Shown here: positions 8,201 through 15,057 of the stretch, one piece after another | Position numbering within the stretch: position 1 is the first letter of the stretch | Layout: each line of letters opens with the position of its first letter | Source of the DNA: Lewinellaceae bacterium | GTDB lineage: Bacteria; Bacteroidota; Bacteroidia; Chitinophagales; Saprospiraceae | NCBI GenBank assembly: GCA_020636025.1 | Contig: JACJYQ010000001.1 | Coordinates: 124,001 to 188,000 of the forward strand | Length of the DNA stretch: 64,000 bases | Direction: 5' to 3' | Notes under the pieces: generated by a model | Told to the model about the DNA's origin: nothing | The model's input: the letters and a program-made list of their open reading frames with translations, nothing else | Database searches by the model: none | Position numbers and translations under genes: made by a program

Positions 8201-8942
8201 ATGAATGTCCCCAGGGGTCTGAGTCTGCGGATAAATCTGGCACCACGGTAGGTGGCTGTGTAACGGTGGTTTTAGGAAGGGTTGGGAATATGCCAGCGAC
8301 TGCCGACCAGATCATTTTATTGCCAGCCTCACCATTGCCTTGTTGAAATGGCTGGATGCTCAGCGACAAACCTTCTTCTTCAAGACTCAATCGCGTACTT
8401 AGCGTTTGGCAAAAGGCATTAAAAATATCGGTACTCAGCTTTTTATTCTCCGCCAGTTCCTGTGCTTTTTTCGAATAATCCGTGTTGTGAATCGCATCCA
8501 CCAGATGGAAAAAAGGGTAGTTTGGCAGGATAGCATGGCTGGATGTGTGTTGAACAGTCCAGTTGTCGGGAAGTTTTTCATTAGGCTCCAGGCTAATTTG
8601 CCAGACAAACAAAGGGGCCGCTACATCCTGGCCGCCGATTTTACCGGTGACAAAAGGATAGCCAATGCCCAGGTTTTTTGTTCCAAATACTTTTTCCCGA
8701 TTCCTTGCTTCAAAATAGAAATGTATCAGCCAGTCAGAAGCCGGATGATTGGCGTGTATGGGCAACTCCAACAACTTTCCATCGAGTAGTTCGTGAATGG
8801 CACGTATGGCAAAATCATCACCCAGGGTACTGAGGTCTGCTTTACTTGGAGGATCGGGTAGGGAGTTTAACCATTCCAGCGCTGCACCACTGTAGGCAGC
8901 TGATGTAATTGAAGGAGTAGCGGGGATTGTTGTCTCGGACAT
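5199..8942 (-). CDS. Large SF1 helicase (Upf1/Dna2-like) with decayed Vsr-type C-terminal domain
   Basis: The 1,247-residue protein has an N-terminal region (about 1-220) reminiscent of DUF4011 (LGIGYPFVTGK, APLFVWQISLEP). A split SF1 helicase core follows: Walker A GASGSGKT at 274-281, DEAH-like VVLVDEAHN, motif III VVFGDARQD, a motif V-like LQGQHVDVMLLSLTHG and motif VI VVLTRAT. A helical insert of about 450 residues lies between motif I and motif II. The last 115 residues follow the outline of Vsr/MTES_1575 endonucleases (AEEVELALRPYF, VVAFDGVM, AHWWRSP), but the usual catalytic acidic positions are not kept. A role in DNA or RNA unwinding is likely; defence or repair cannot be decided from context. 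It is a single gene with its own promoter. Confidence 0.75.
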   Translation of the reverse strand: MSETTIPATPSITSAAYSGAALEWLNSLPDPPSKADLSTLGDDFAIRAIHELLDGKLLELPIHANHPASDWLIHFYFEARNREKVFGTKNLGIGYPFVTGKIGGQDVAAPLFVWQISLEPNEKLPDNWTVQHTSSHAILPNYPFFHLVDAIHNTDYSKKAQELAENKKLSTDIFNAFCQTLSTRLSLEEEGLSLSIQPFQQGNGEAGNKMIWSAVAGIFPTLPKTTVTQPPTVVPDLSADSDPWGHSFPLLPLDPSQRSVMASIQKNALTVVEGASGSGKTYLISAIAMNALSNGKKCLVVSKSINALRRAQKFLLEKGVGELSFVLRDLEGDKLMLADMLRMSADSKSKPSFNPEMYKTLLNKTQREQNKLDKAWEGLHAPLFGEQSFSETVGRYLRANRSEGKELLLSLLNPQEFAFTKEEYDDIVNAIYASEPLFRRFPTLHHPLNSLNHDIFIENDAEKGLAWTQGQVKSLMNKATALHHKYISQINDYSEGLQDHFEQYYYDLASFVKRIRDGLEDGVTRFGPDFEKPISNSEKLYGVFSDKYKEIVAAKEKIGGIFDEMRRTYGLRRYFEFDFPASLDLKNIRRISELTKDFDSALRMWHRRIPSIVREDVRRLNAKSIHAELDFREKIKELEYSLDSYLEEFNESGLYQDELKHEMLTLPKRQEYLESIIARLEDTQFYLRDFDDFYIWQNHWLALEPAAQKAVQSLCKIKPDNWQKAFESWYLHHLLQKEFQPSLVWDEITQENLASYTRELNLVLPGQISSLWYERKMKALKSLKSSYSKDYKNWFGKDNRKLSAELKAEDLFQNHIEPLTETLPVLLTTPQVALDVMQLSKTVFDVVLVDEAHNIPKQECYHLFDMAKHLVVFGDARQDMTPFAEDDILEFCIGIGAQPQTLEYQHQDTPEGWVRFNKIAFGTPFQRIPSGRSALDSTVVVNVEGRFDEKTGTNEAEARQIIDWLNLIEQTPTHTYPVVGIACATVQQRDLIAAQLLRIRQKKLAGWEKIQQLYLNGLGVYQFAELQGQHVDVMLLSLTHGVTDANGSLTRDLHFWNSQLGFNQLHVVLTRATQKFYVAHSIPEGLHSVLASDKNFLGTCILSHLVTFADNLQRGEREAAEEQLSKMKLLLDYEDSYFEPTVFAEEVELALRPYFEQSQMRKSGLAAGVRTPLFIQGMRDEEPSSVVAFDGVMVSTKIPSYEWEEKLKNYFRKQGISYVPALSAHWWRSPKQEARKLASRLLTIGEE

Positions 8943-8961
8943 ATAAGGATGAATTCGAAGT

Positions 8962-8994
8962 CAAACGTCTGTTTTGCAATTAGTTGTACGCAAA
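8962..8994 (-). promoter_or_regulatory. Probable promoter of the helicase gene
   Basis: Read on the minus strand there is TTTG, 21 bp, then GACGTTTG, one base off TAnnTTTG, 20 bp before the ATG. The spacing fits Bacteroidota promoters. Confidence 0.35.
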
Positions 8995-9160
8995 AGAACG
9001 GTTTTTTAATTGAAATTAAAGGCAACGCAAAGTGCTTATGATAATAACGTTCTTAAAATCACTTTAAAAACCCTCAGGGAATCCATGATGATTCAATCAG
9101 TCAATTCAAAAGAATCAATTTAATCAAGGTATAAAATGATTTGTTTTAAGAACTCAGCAA

Positions 9161-9191
9161 TTTGTGCTTGCTCGGAATACCTTTACCTAAA
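9161..9191 (+). promoter_or_regulatory. Probable promoter of the small membrane protein
   Basis: TTTG at 9161-9164 is followed after 19 bp by TACCTAAA at 9184. The spacing is ideal, but the last part of the -7 element deviates from TTTG. The ATG follows at 9203. Confidence 0.4.
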
Positions 9192-9202
9192 TTTACATAA
9201 AC

Positions 9203-9733
9203 ATGGAACAAAGGAATCCGTACCGCACTGCTGCTCTGTTGACCATTGCTTTTTTTGTGTTGATATATTTGTACGTGCAGGAATTCCCGATTTTGTCCAA
9301 TACTGTGGGTGGGAAGTACCTGGTAATCGCTTCAATGGTTGTGGGCTTATTGTTATCTTTAATGTTTATCTTTTATAACAAAACGCGTTTTCAACCGTAT
9401 GACCATCATCGGCCGGATATAACATTCATCATTGTGTGCAGCATGTTTTTTGCGCCGCTTCTGGGAAGTTGGTTAAACCGTTCACTTGGAAAAACTACTG
9501 ACCAAAGTTTCAAATTTATTTCCGAAAAGCCTTTTTATGCGTCCGGATATGGGGTGATAAAAGGTGAAAAACTAAAGGTCACCGGGTACCATTTACTTGT
9601 AAAGGGGAAAAACCGGGAACACCGTTTCAAATACAAAAAACAAGCATACTTTCCGCTTACAAAACCTGGCGAGGAAATTTTACTTCCCCTTAGAAAAGGT
9701 ATATTCGGCGCCAATGTGATGTTGCTGAAATAA
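9203..9733 (+). CDS. Hypothetical membrane protein with three predicted TM segments
   Basis: I do not recognise this 176-residue protein. Three hydrophobic segments lie at about residues 10-31, 39-57 and 71-92 (ALLTIAFFVLIYLYV, YLVIASMVVGLLLSLMFIF, ITFIIVCSMFFAPLLGSWL). A soluble basic tail of about 80 residues follows and is likely a small beta domain (YGVIKGEKLKVTGYHLLVKGK). It converges with tdk with only 5 bp between the stops and is not part of an obvious operon. A role in the inner membrane is the most that can be said. Confidence 0.6.
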   Translation: MEQRNPYRTAALLTIAFFVLIYLYVQEFPILSNTVGGKYLVIASMVVGLLLSLMFIFYNKTRFQPYDHHRPDITFIIVCSMFFAPLLGSWLNRSLGKTTDQSFKFISEKPFYASGYGVIKGEKLKVTGYHLLVKGKNREHRFKYKKQAYFPLTKPGEEILLPLRKGIFGANVMLLK

Positions 9734-9738
9734 ATTTC

Positions 9739-10323
9739 CTAAACTAGTCGAAGTTTTTCGGCTTTTGCATAGCAACTTCTGCAGCGAGGCTCATATTGCT
9801 CTTTCTCGCCCAATAGCACCACTGAATCTCCTTCAGCCAACCGGTAGGAATGCGTAGCCAGATTCCCACAATGCACGCAAATGGCATGTACCTTGGTAAC
9901 ATATTCTGCTACCGCCATGATGTTGGGCACCGGGCCAAATGGTATGCCTCTGTAGTCCATGTCCAAACCGGCAACTATTACCCGTTTCCCTCTACCGGCG
10001 AGTTCCTGACAAACATCCGATAAACCTTCATCGAAGAACTGGGCTTCGTCAATACCCACCACCTCAGTTTCTGGTTTGGCACTCAGTATTTTTGAAGAGT
10101 GTTCTACCGGTACTGCCTTTAGAGAAGCTGTATCGTGAGAAACGATGGCTTTGTCGTCATATCGGGTATCTACCCCAGGTTTAAAAACCTCAACATTCAT
10201 CGAAGCGATCTTGGCTCTTTTTAACCTTCGGATCAATTCTTCCGTTTTTCCGGAAAACATGCAGCCGCAAACAACCTCTATCCAACCGGCACGCTGGTCA
10301 TTAAAATGTGGTTCTAAAAACAA
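9739..10323 (-). CDS. tdk: Thymidine kinase (type II)
   Basis: TK phosphorylates thymidine to dTMP for nucleotide salvage. The 194-residue product has the P-loop GCMFSGKT (20-27), the catalytic IDEAQFF (E93), and the zinc cysteines CVHC (149, 152) and CRSC (181, 184), with the lasso and base-binding region between. No in-frame ATG precedes the P-loop. The TTG at 10323 gives MFLEPHF, the usual Bacteroidota start for this enzyme, so I prefer it over the TTG 54 bp further upstream at 10377. It stands alone between the membrane-protein gene and a divergent proline-rich gene. Confidence 0.92.
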   Translation of the reverse strand: MFLEPHFNDQRAGWIEVVCGCMFSGKTEELIRRLKRAKIASMNVEVFKPGVDTRYDDKAIVSHDTASLKAVPVEHSSKILSAKPETEVVGIDEAQFFDEGLSDVCQELAGRGKRVIVAGLDMDYRGIPFGPVPNIMAVAEYVTKVHAICVHCGNLATHSYRLAEGDSVVLLGEKEQYEPRCRSCYAKAEKLRLV

Positions 10324-10481
10324 GGTTCCAATAAATTTAGTGAGTGGTAAAGGTCGTTTGCGTATCAGGAATTGCAAAAAAGAAATGCATCTTTGTTGAA
10401 TTGAATATGTCCGGCAATAAAAAAAATGTGAAATTCGCCGGTGAAAGGCACCACGTTAATCAATCGGTTTACCACAATTTA

Positions 10482-10511
10482 TTTGGGTGCTTTTTTATTT
10501 TTTGAATTTCG
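10482..10511 (+). promoter_or_regulatory. Possible promoter of the proline-rich protein gene
   Basis: TTTG at 10482-10485, 18 bp, then GAATTTCG, two bases off TAnnTTTG. It supports the ATG at 10532 over one at 10487. Confidence 0.3.
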
Positions 10512-10531
10512 AGCCAAAAATCAGGTCGCAA

Positions 10532-11224
10532 ATGGATTTGCAAAAAACAAAAATTTACCTCGATAAACTAAACCGCGAGTACGCCAGAATGGTGAAAGAC
10601 CCGGAGAATGTCATGCGTCTCGACATTGATATAATGGCATCCTATGTTCGCGAACTGTATGATGCTATAAACTCTGACGATCCCAAACCGGTAGCCAAAC
10701 ATGAGGCGCCAGCAGTCAAAAAAGCGCCCGCTCCGGCCCCTGCTCCTATTCCGGAACCAGAACCGGAACCAACACCTCCTCCAGCTCCGGTCAGGCCAAC
10801 GCCTCCGTCCCCTGTTGTGATGGAGGAGCCACCGGCACCCGATCCTCCAAAAGAAGAGCCGCCAAAACCGCAAACGCCTGCTCCTGCTCCTGCCCCAAAA
10901 TCTGTGCAAACGCCTCCCGGTATGGAAGTGCTGTTTGAAGAAAAGGAAGCAAAGGAATTATCAGAAAAGCTGTCTGAATTACCCATTGCAGATTTGAAAA
11001 AAGCCATTGCGCTAAACGACAGATTGCTGTTGACGGCTGAACTGTTTTCAGGAGACGGTAAAGCTTTTGAATCTGCGATTGGAACCATTAATGGACTTTC
11101 CTCCTATGAAGATGCCAAAGGCTACCTCATTGAGAATTGCGTAGTGCGCTATGCCTGGACCGACAAGAAGCGTGTAGAAACAGCGAAAAACTTTATCAAA
11201 CTGGTTCGCAGACGCTTCAAATAA
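10532..11224 (+). CDS. Conserved Bacteroidota protein with Pro-rich linker
   Basis: The 230-residue product has three parts. A helical N-terminal segment of about 45 residues begins MDLQKTKIYLDKLNREYARM. A proline/alanine/glutamate linker of about 85 residues has repeated PAP and PEPEP units. A C-terminal domain of about 90 residues (ADLKKAIALNDRLLLTAELF and SSYEDAKGYLIEN) is one I recall as common in Bacteroidota proteins of unknown function. There is no signal peptide or membrane segment. I start it at the ATG at 10532, because the frame's earlier 15 residues overlap promoter-like sequence. The FAD oxidoreductase gene follows after 17 bp and is probably cotranscribed. Confidence 0.7.
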   Translation: MDLQKTKIYLDKLNREYARMVKDPENVMRLDIDIMASYVRELYDAINSDDPKPVAKHEAPAVKKAPAPAPAPIPEPEPEPTPPPAPVRPTPPSPVVMEEPPAPDPPKEEPPKPQTPAPAPAPKSVQTPPGMEVLFEEKEAKELSEKLSELPIADLKKAIALNDRLLLTAELFSGDGKAFESAIGTINGLSSYEDAKGYLIENCVVRYAWTDKKRVETAKNFIKLVRRRFK

Positions 11225-11241
11225 GCAAATATTAGATCTTT

Positions 11242-12270
11242 ATGAAGATTCTTGTCATAGGACAAGGAATTGGAGGTTCCGTTCTGAGTTTTGTGCTTGA
11301 ACGGGCTGGCGCTGATGTTTACCTGGCAGAAGGAAATCTGCCTGGCTCAGCATCCCGCGTAGCCGCCGGGATTATAAATCCGGTGACAGGAAAGCGATTT
11401 GTAAAATCATGGCGCTTTGATGAGTTTTACCCAGTTGCCCGGCGAATATATACGGAAATACAGCAAACGCTGGGGCTGCAAGTTTGGGAACCCCAGTCGA
11501 TCCTGAGGTTGTTGCAAACGCCTGAAGAGCAAAACAATTGGTCGGCCCGCTGCACGCAACCAGATTATGAGTCCTACTTATCAGAAGTTGAATCGGCGGG
11601 TGCCTGGACAACATTGTTAAAGAAAGGGTTCAGTTACGGGTTAATATCAAATGCTGCGCGAGTCCGTTTTCCGGAGCTAATGGAAGCTTATCATCATTAT
11701 CTTTTAAACAAAGAGAGGTTGATTTCTCAACAGATTAAGTATGTGGACATTCCACAGTGGCTCACTAAATTTGACAGGATTGTATTTTGTGAAGGGTTTA
11801 GAGCAAGTGAGAATCCGTATTTCCCTGATTTACCCTGGCAAATGGCAAAAGGGGAGGCTTTGCTGATCCGTTTTCACCAAAACAGTGCAAATGCCATTGC
11901 TCAAATGGTAAAGAAAACCTCGTTGATTGCACCAGTCGGTGATGGCCTTTTCTGGGCAGGCGGATCCTATCAATGGCACTATGATGATTACAATCCTTCG
12001 GAGGGTGAGAAATCCTATATTTTACAAAGGCTTGAAGAAATGTTGGATGCCAAATTTGATATTGTGGATCATGTTGCCGGCGTTCGCCCTACGGTAAAAG
12101 ACAGAAGGCCATTTTTGGGAGAAAGCAGGATGTTGTCAAATGTCTTTATCTTTAATGGACTGGGAACGAAAGGAGCCCTCTTGGCTCCTTATTGGGCCGA
12201 ACATCTGGCCGCTAACATATTTGAATCTCAACCAATTGATCCTGAAGTGGAAGTACATCGCAATCGCTAG
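11242..12270 (+). CDS. FAD-dependent oxidoreductase (DAO family)
   Basis: The 342-residue protein starts with a Rossmann dinucleotide fold (ILVIGQGIGGSVLSFVLE, with GxGxxG at about 7-12, and an acidic residue at the end of the second strand). It keeps the FAD-dependent amino-acid-oxidase layout, including GIINPVTGKRF near residue 45 and the C-terminal GLGTKGALLAP, the second FAD contact. Relatives include glycine oxidase and the D-amino-acid dehydrogenases, but the substrate is not predictable. It follows the proline-rich gene by 17 bp and converges with the DUF1905 gene, with only 7 bp between stops. Confidence 0.85.
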   Translation: MKILVIGQGIGGSVLSFVLERAGADVYLAEGNLPGSASRVAAGIINPVTGKRFVKSWRFDEFYPVARRIYTEIQQTLGLQVWEPQSILRLLQTPEEQNNWSARCTQPDYESYLSEVESAGAWTTLLKKGFSYGLISNAARVRFPELMEAYHHYLLNKERLISQQIKYVDIPQWLTKFDRIVFCEGFRASENPYFPDLPWQMAKGEALLIRFHQNSANAIAQMVKKTSLIAPVGDGLFWAGGSYQWHYDDYNPSEGEKSYILQRLEEMLDAKFDIVDHVAGVRPTVKDRRPFLGESRMLSNVFIFNGLGTKGALLAPYWAEHLAANIFESQPIDPEVEVHRNR

Positions 12271-12277
12271 GGTTTTT

Positions 12278-12802
12278 TCAAACCTGGGACTCCTTAAGCT
12301 TAATATTGAGCATTTTGAAATCAATCTTTCCCTTGGTTTCCTTCAGATGCTCCACTATGGCAATTGATCTTGAGATGCGTTTCTCCGAACTTTTTACATT
12401 CCCGGCTATATAAAGAAGTGTGCGAATTTTACCCGGGGTAAGTGCGTGGAACAGTTTGTTCCCTTCATCATCTTGCGCCAAAACCTCAGCCATTTCTTCC
12501 GGCATCGGCAGTCCATATTCACTGGTGTCTTTTTTGAGACTGACGCGCAAAGTGCTTCCAGCTTGTAGTTTTAGTTGCTCGCGTATTTTTTTGTTTACAG
12601 TGATCAGAAATGAACCATCACCGCGGGGCAGCATAGCGCATTGATACTCCACCTTTTCGTTCAGGGTACAAATTACCCTTCGGTCTTCGCCGTCAATTAA
12701 AATGCCGGAAACGAGGTCGGGTACTGCAAAATGTGCCCCCCAAAGTTTGTTGGTGGAAATCTCAAGGGAAGAAGTAAACTGGTAAGTTTCTGTGTCCGGC
12801 AT
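12278..12802 (-). CDS. DUF1905 / YdeI-OmdA-like protein
   Basis: The 174-residue product has an N-terminal DUF1905 beta-barrel domain (ending in GGxAxLPRGDGSFLITVNKKIR-type sequence, here AMLPRGDGSFLITVNKKI). A C-terminal helical YdeI/OmdA-like domain follows (LTPGKIRTLLYIAGNVKSSE). Proteins of this architecture are common and uncharacterised; a link to bacteriocin protection is reported only for distant OmdA relatives. The ATG at 12802 is preferred to the TTG 9 bp upstream. A TAACTTCG element about 30 bp upstream could be its -7 box. Confidence 0.8.
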   Translation of the reverse strand: MPDTETYQFTSSLEISTNKLWGAHFAVPDLVSGILIDGEDRRVICTLNEKVEYQCAMLPRGDGSFLITVNKKIREQLKLQAGSTLRVSLKKDTSEYGLPMPEEMAEVLAQDDEGNKLFHALTPGKIRTLLYIAGNVKSSEKRISRSIAIVEHLKETKGKIDFKMLNIKLKESQV

Positions 12803-12964
12803 GTTTGGCAAATTGACTTTCGGGCGAAGTTAAGTATTCATCAGGATTGCCTATGAAGTCATTCTTTTATTATCAAAGAAATAGATAACTATTCCGTAGA
12901 ATTTGGGTTACCATCTTTTCGTTAAAACTATATACCAGTTTTTTCCCAATTCCAGGGTGCTGAA

Positions 12965-12996
12965 TTTGTCAATCCGAAAAAGCGCTCATATATTTG
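12965..12996 (+). promoter_or_regulatory. Bacteroidota promoter of the acyl-CoA dehydrogenase gene
   Basis: TTTG at 12965-12968, 20 bp, then TATATTTG at 12989-12996: an exact match to both elements with normal spacing. The ATG follows at 13039. Confidence 0.75.
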
Positions 12997-13038
12997 TAGC
13001 GAAAATTCGCTAATTTTAAAATTCAACTTTTTTATATC

Positions 13039-14838
13039 ATGTCAGCAGCAATTGAATCAAAAGAGATCCTCGTTGGTGGACAATTTCTCATCAGTGAAAG
13101 TCAACCCGAGGATACATTCATACCCGAGGAGCAAAATGAAGAACAGGCGATGATCCGCCAAATGGCGCATGATTTCGTCAATATTGAAATCGATCCTGTT
13201 CGCGAAAAAATAGAGAAACAAGAGCCTGGTTTGACCCCTTCACTATTGGAAAAGCTGGGTGAACTAGGTCTGCTTGGTGCGCACATGCCTGCAGAATTCG
13301 GCGGAATGGAACTTGATACCAATACCAATACCATCATCTCTGATGTGTTTGGTTCCTTGGGCTCTTTTTGTGTGCCTTTTGCCGCGCATACGGGCATTGG
13401 CATGTTGCCCATTTTGTACTTCGGTACTGAAGAGCAAAAGCAATATTACCTCCCAAAACTGATCAGCGGCGAACTTAAAGCAGCCTATTGCCTCACCGAG
13501 CCTGGTTCGGGATCGGATGCTTTAAATGCCAAGACTCGTGCGGATCTAAGTAAAGATGGAAGCCATTATGTGGTGAATGGACAGAAAATGTGGATTTCCA
13601 ATGCTGGTTTTGCAGATATTTTTATTGTGTTTGCAAAAATTGATGGTGATAAATTCACCGGATTTGTGGTAGACGCCAAATCAAAAGGCATTACCCTGGG
13701 TGATGAAGAAGACAAGCTTGGAATCAAAGGCTCTTCAACCCGCCAGGTCTTTTTTGAAAATGTTGAAGTGCCGGCAAAAAACGTGCTGGGAGACATTGGG
13801 AAAGGTCACCTGATCGCTTTTAATGCCCTTAACATTGGCCGGTACAAATTAGGCGTTATGTGTATCGGCGGAAATAAAGTTGTGTTGAAAATGGCCGTTA
13901 ATTACGCCAATGAGCGCCAGCAGTTTGGGCAAGCCATTGGAAACTTTGGCGCCATTAAATACAAACTTGCTGAAATGGCGATTCGCAATTTCGCCGCAGA
14001 AAGTGCTGCTTACCGAACTTCTCAGCTCATGCAGGATAAAAAGGGCATGGCCATGGCTGAAGGAAAAACATTTGGCGAAGCCACCCGTGATGCAGCGGAG
14101 GAATACGCCATTGAGTGTTCCATTCTTAAAGTGTTGGGTTCTGAGGTGACTGATTACTGTGTAGATGAAAATGTCCAGATTCACGGTGGTATCGGGTTCA
14201 GCGAAGAATACCCTGCAGCCAGAGCGTACCGTGACAGCCGCATCAACAGGATTTACGAAGGAACCAATGAAATTAACCGCCTGCTTATGGTTGATCAGCT
14301 TTTTAAGCGTGCTTTGAAAGGTCAAATTGACATCGTTGGTCCAGCATGGGCTGTTCAGAAAGAACTGGCCTCCATGCCCTCTATGGAAAGGCTTGAAGGC
14401 GACTACGCCGAGGAGACAAAAGCAATCGCTGATTTCAAAAAAGTTATTCTGATGACTGCCGGTGGTGCTGCCAAAATGCAAATGGATGGCAAGCTCAATC
14501 TGAAAGATGAACAAGAATTGCTGATGAATTGCGCCGATATGCTGATCGATCTGTTTTCCGCAGAATCTATGCTGTTGCGCGTGAAAAAGCTGGCCAGTAT
14601 GGATAAGCCACAGCCTCAGGAAGTATATGATTCAATGTTGCAGGTATATTTCCATGATGTAAATGCCAGAATGTCCAAGAATGCTACGGATGCCATCGCT
14701 TCCTTTGCAGAAGGTGACCTGTTGAAAACTTTCCTTATGGGATTGAAACGCTTTGTAAAATACCCGGCGGTAAATGTAAAAGAGAAACGTCGGTTGGTTG
14801 CAGATGCTGTGTTGAAGGCAAATGACTGGTGTTTCTAA
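13039..14838 (+). CDS. Acyl-CoA dehydrogenase (long form)
   Basis: The 599-residue enzyme carries out the first, FAD-linked step of fatty-acid beta-oxidation. The sequence shows the FAD/substrate signatures CLTEPGSGSDA, WISNAGFADIF and ERQQFGQAIGNFGAIKYKLAEMA. YEGTNEINR carries E407, the likely catalytic base as in medium-chain dehydrogenases. Beyond the ordinary 380-residue fold there is a C-terminal extension of about 170 residues, like the VLCAD/ACAD9 branch found in Bacteroidota, so long-chain substrates are likely but not proven. It is a single gene with its own strong promoter and is followed by yidC after 219 bp. Confidence 0.92.
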   Translation: MSAAIESKEILVGGQFLISESQPEDTFIPEEQNEEQAMIRQMAHDFVNIEIDPVREKIEKQEPGLTPSLLEKLGELGLLGAHMPAEFGGMELDTNTNTIISDVFGSLGSFCVPFAAHTGIGMLPILYFGTEEQKQYYLPKLISGELKAAYCLTEPGSGSDALNAKTRADLSKDGSHYVVNGQKMWISNAGFADIFIVFAKIDGDKFTGFVVDAKSKGITLGDEEDKLGIKGSSTRQVFFENVEVPAKNVLGDIGKGHLIAFNALNIGRYKLGVMCIGGNKVVLKMAVNYANERQQFGQAIGNFGAIKYKLAEMAIRNFAAESAAYRTSQLMQDKKGMAMAEGKTFGEATRDAAEEYAIECSILKVLGSEVTDYCVDENVQIHGGIGFSEEYPAARAYRDSRINRIYEGTNEINRLLMVDQLFKRALKGQIDIVGPAWAVQKELASMPSMERLEGDYAEETKAIADFKKVILMTAGGAAKMQMDGKLNLKDEQELLMNCADMLIDLFSAESMLLRVKKLASMDKPQPQEVYDSMLQVYFHDVNARMSKNATDAIASFAEGDLLKTFLMGLKRFVKYPAVNVKEKRRLVADAVLKANDWCF

Positions 14839-14940
14839 TAGACGGTATACAGAATTATTCCAATTTCCCTGTTCTCATCCATTGGTCGAGCAAATGGATA
14901 GAATCTTCTAGCATTCCTATGATTAGAAATGCATTTGATA

Positions 14941-14948
14941 TACTTTTG
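14941..14948 (+). promoter_or_regulatory. Candidate -7 element upstream of yidC
   Basis: TACTTTTG followed by CGGCC fits the TAnnTTTG element and the GC-rich start region common in this phylum. No good -33 element is seen at the right spacing. The rest of 14839-15057 holds no gene I can support. Confidence 0.4.
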
Positions 14949-15057
14949 CGGCCTCAAAATCAGGGTGTGAATACCGTGCTGGAAGTACCTGTAAAAGACA
15001 AAAACAAGACATACAGGTTTTTCACAACAGCTGCACACCCGCTTTACCCTCTCATAC

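Noticed and set aside
10642..11088. 148-residue glycine/serine-rich antisense frame
   Set aside because: It mirrors the proline-rich linker of the sense gene; repeated GAG codons explain it.
13849..14514. 221-residue open frame antisense to the acyl-CoA dehydrogenase gene
   Set aside because: It is a shadow of a well-defined gene with promoter and intact motifs; the antisense protein has no recognisable features.
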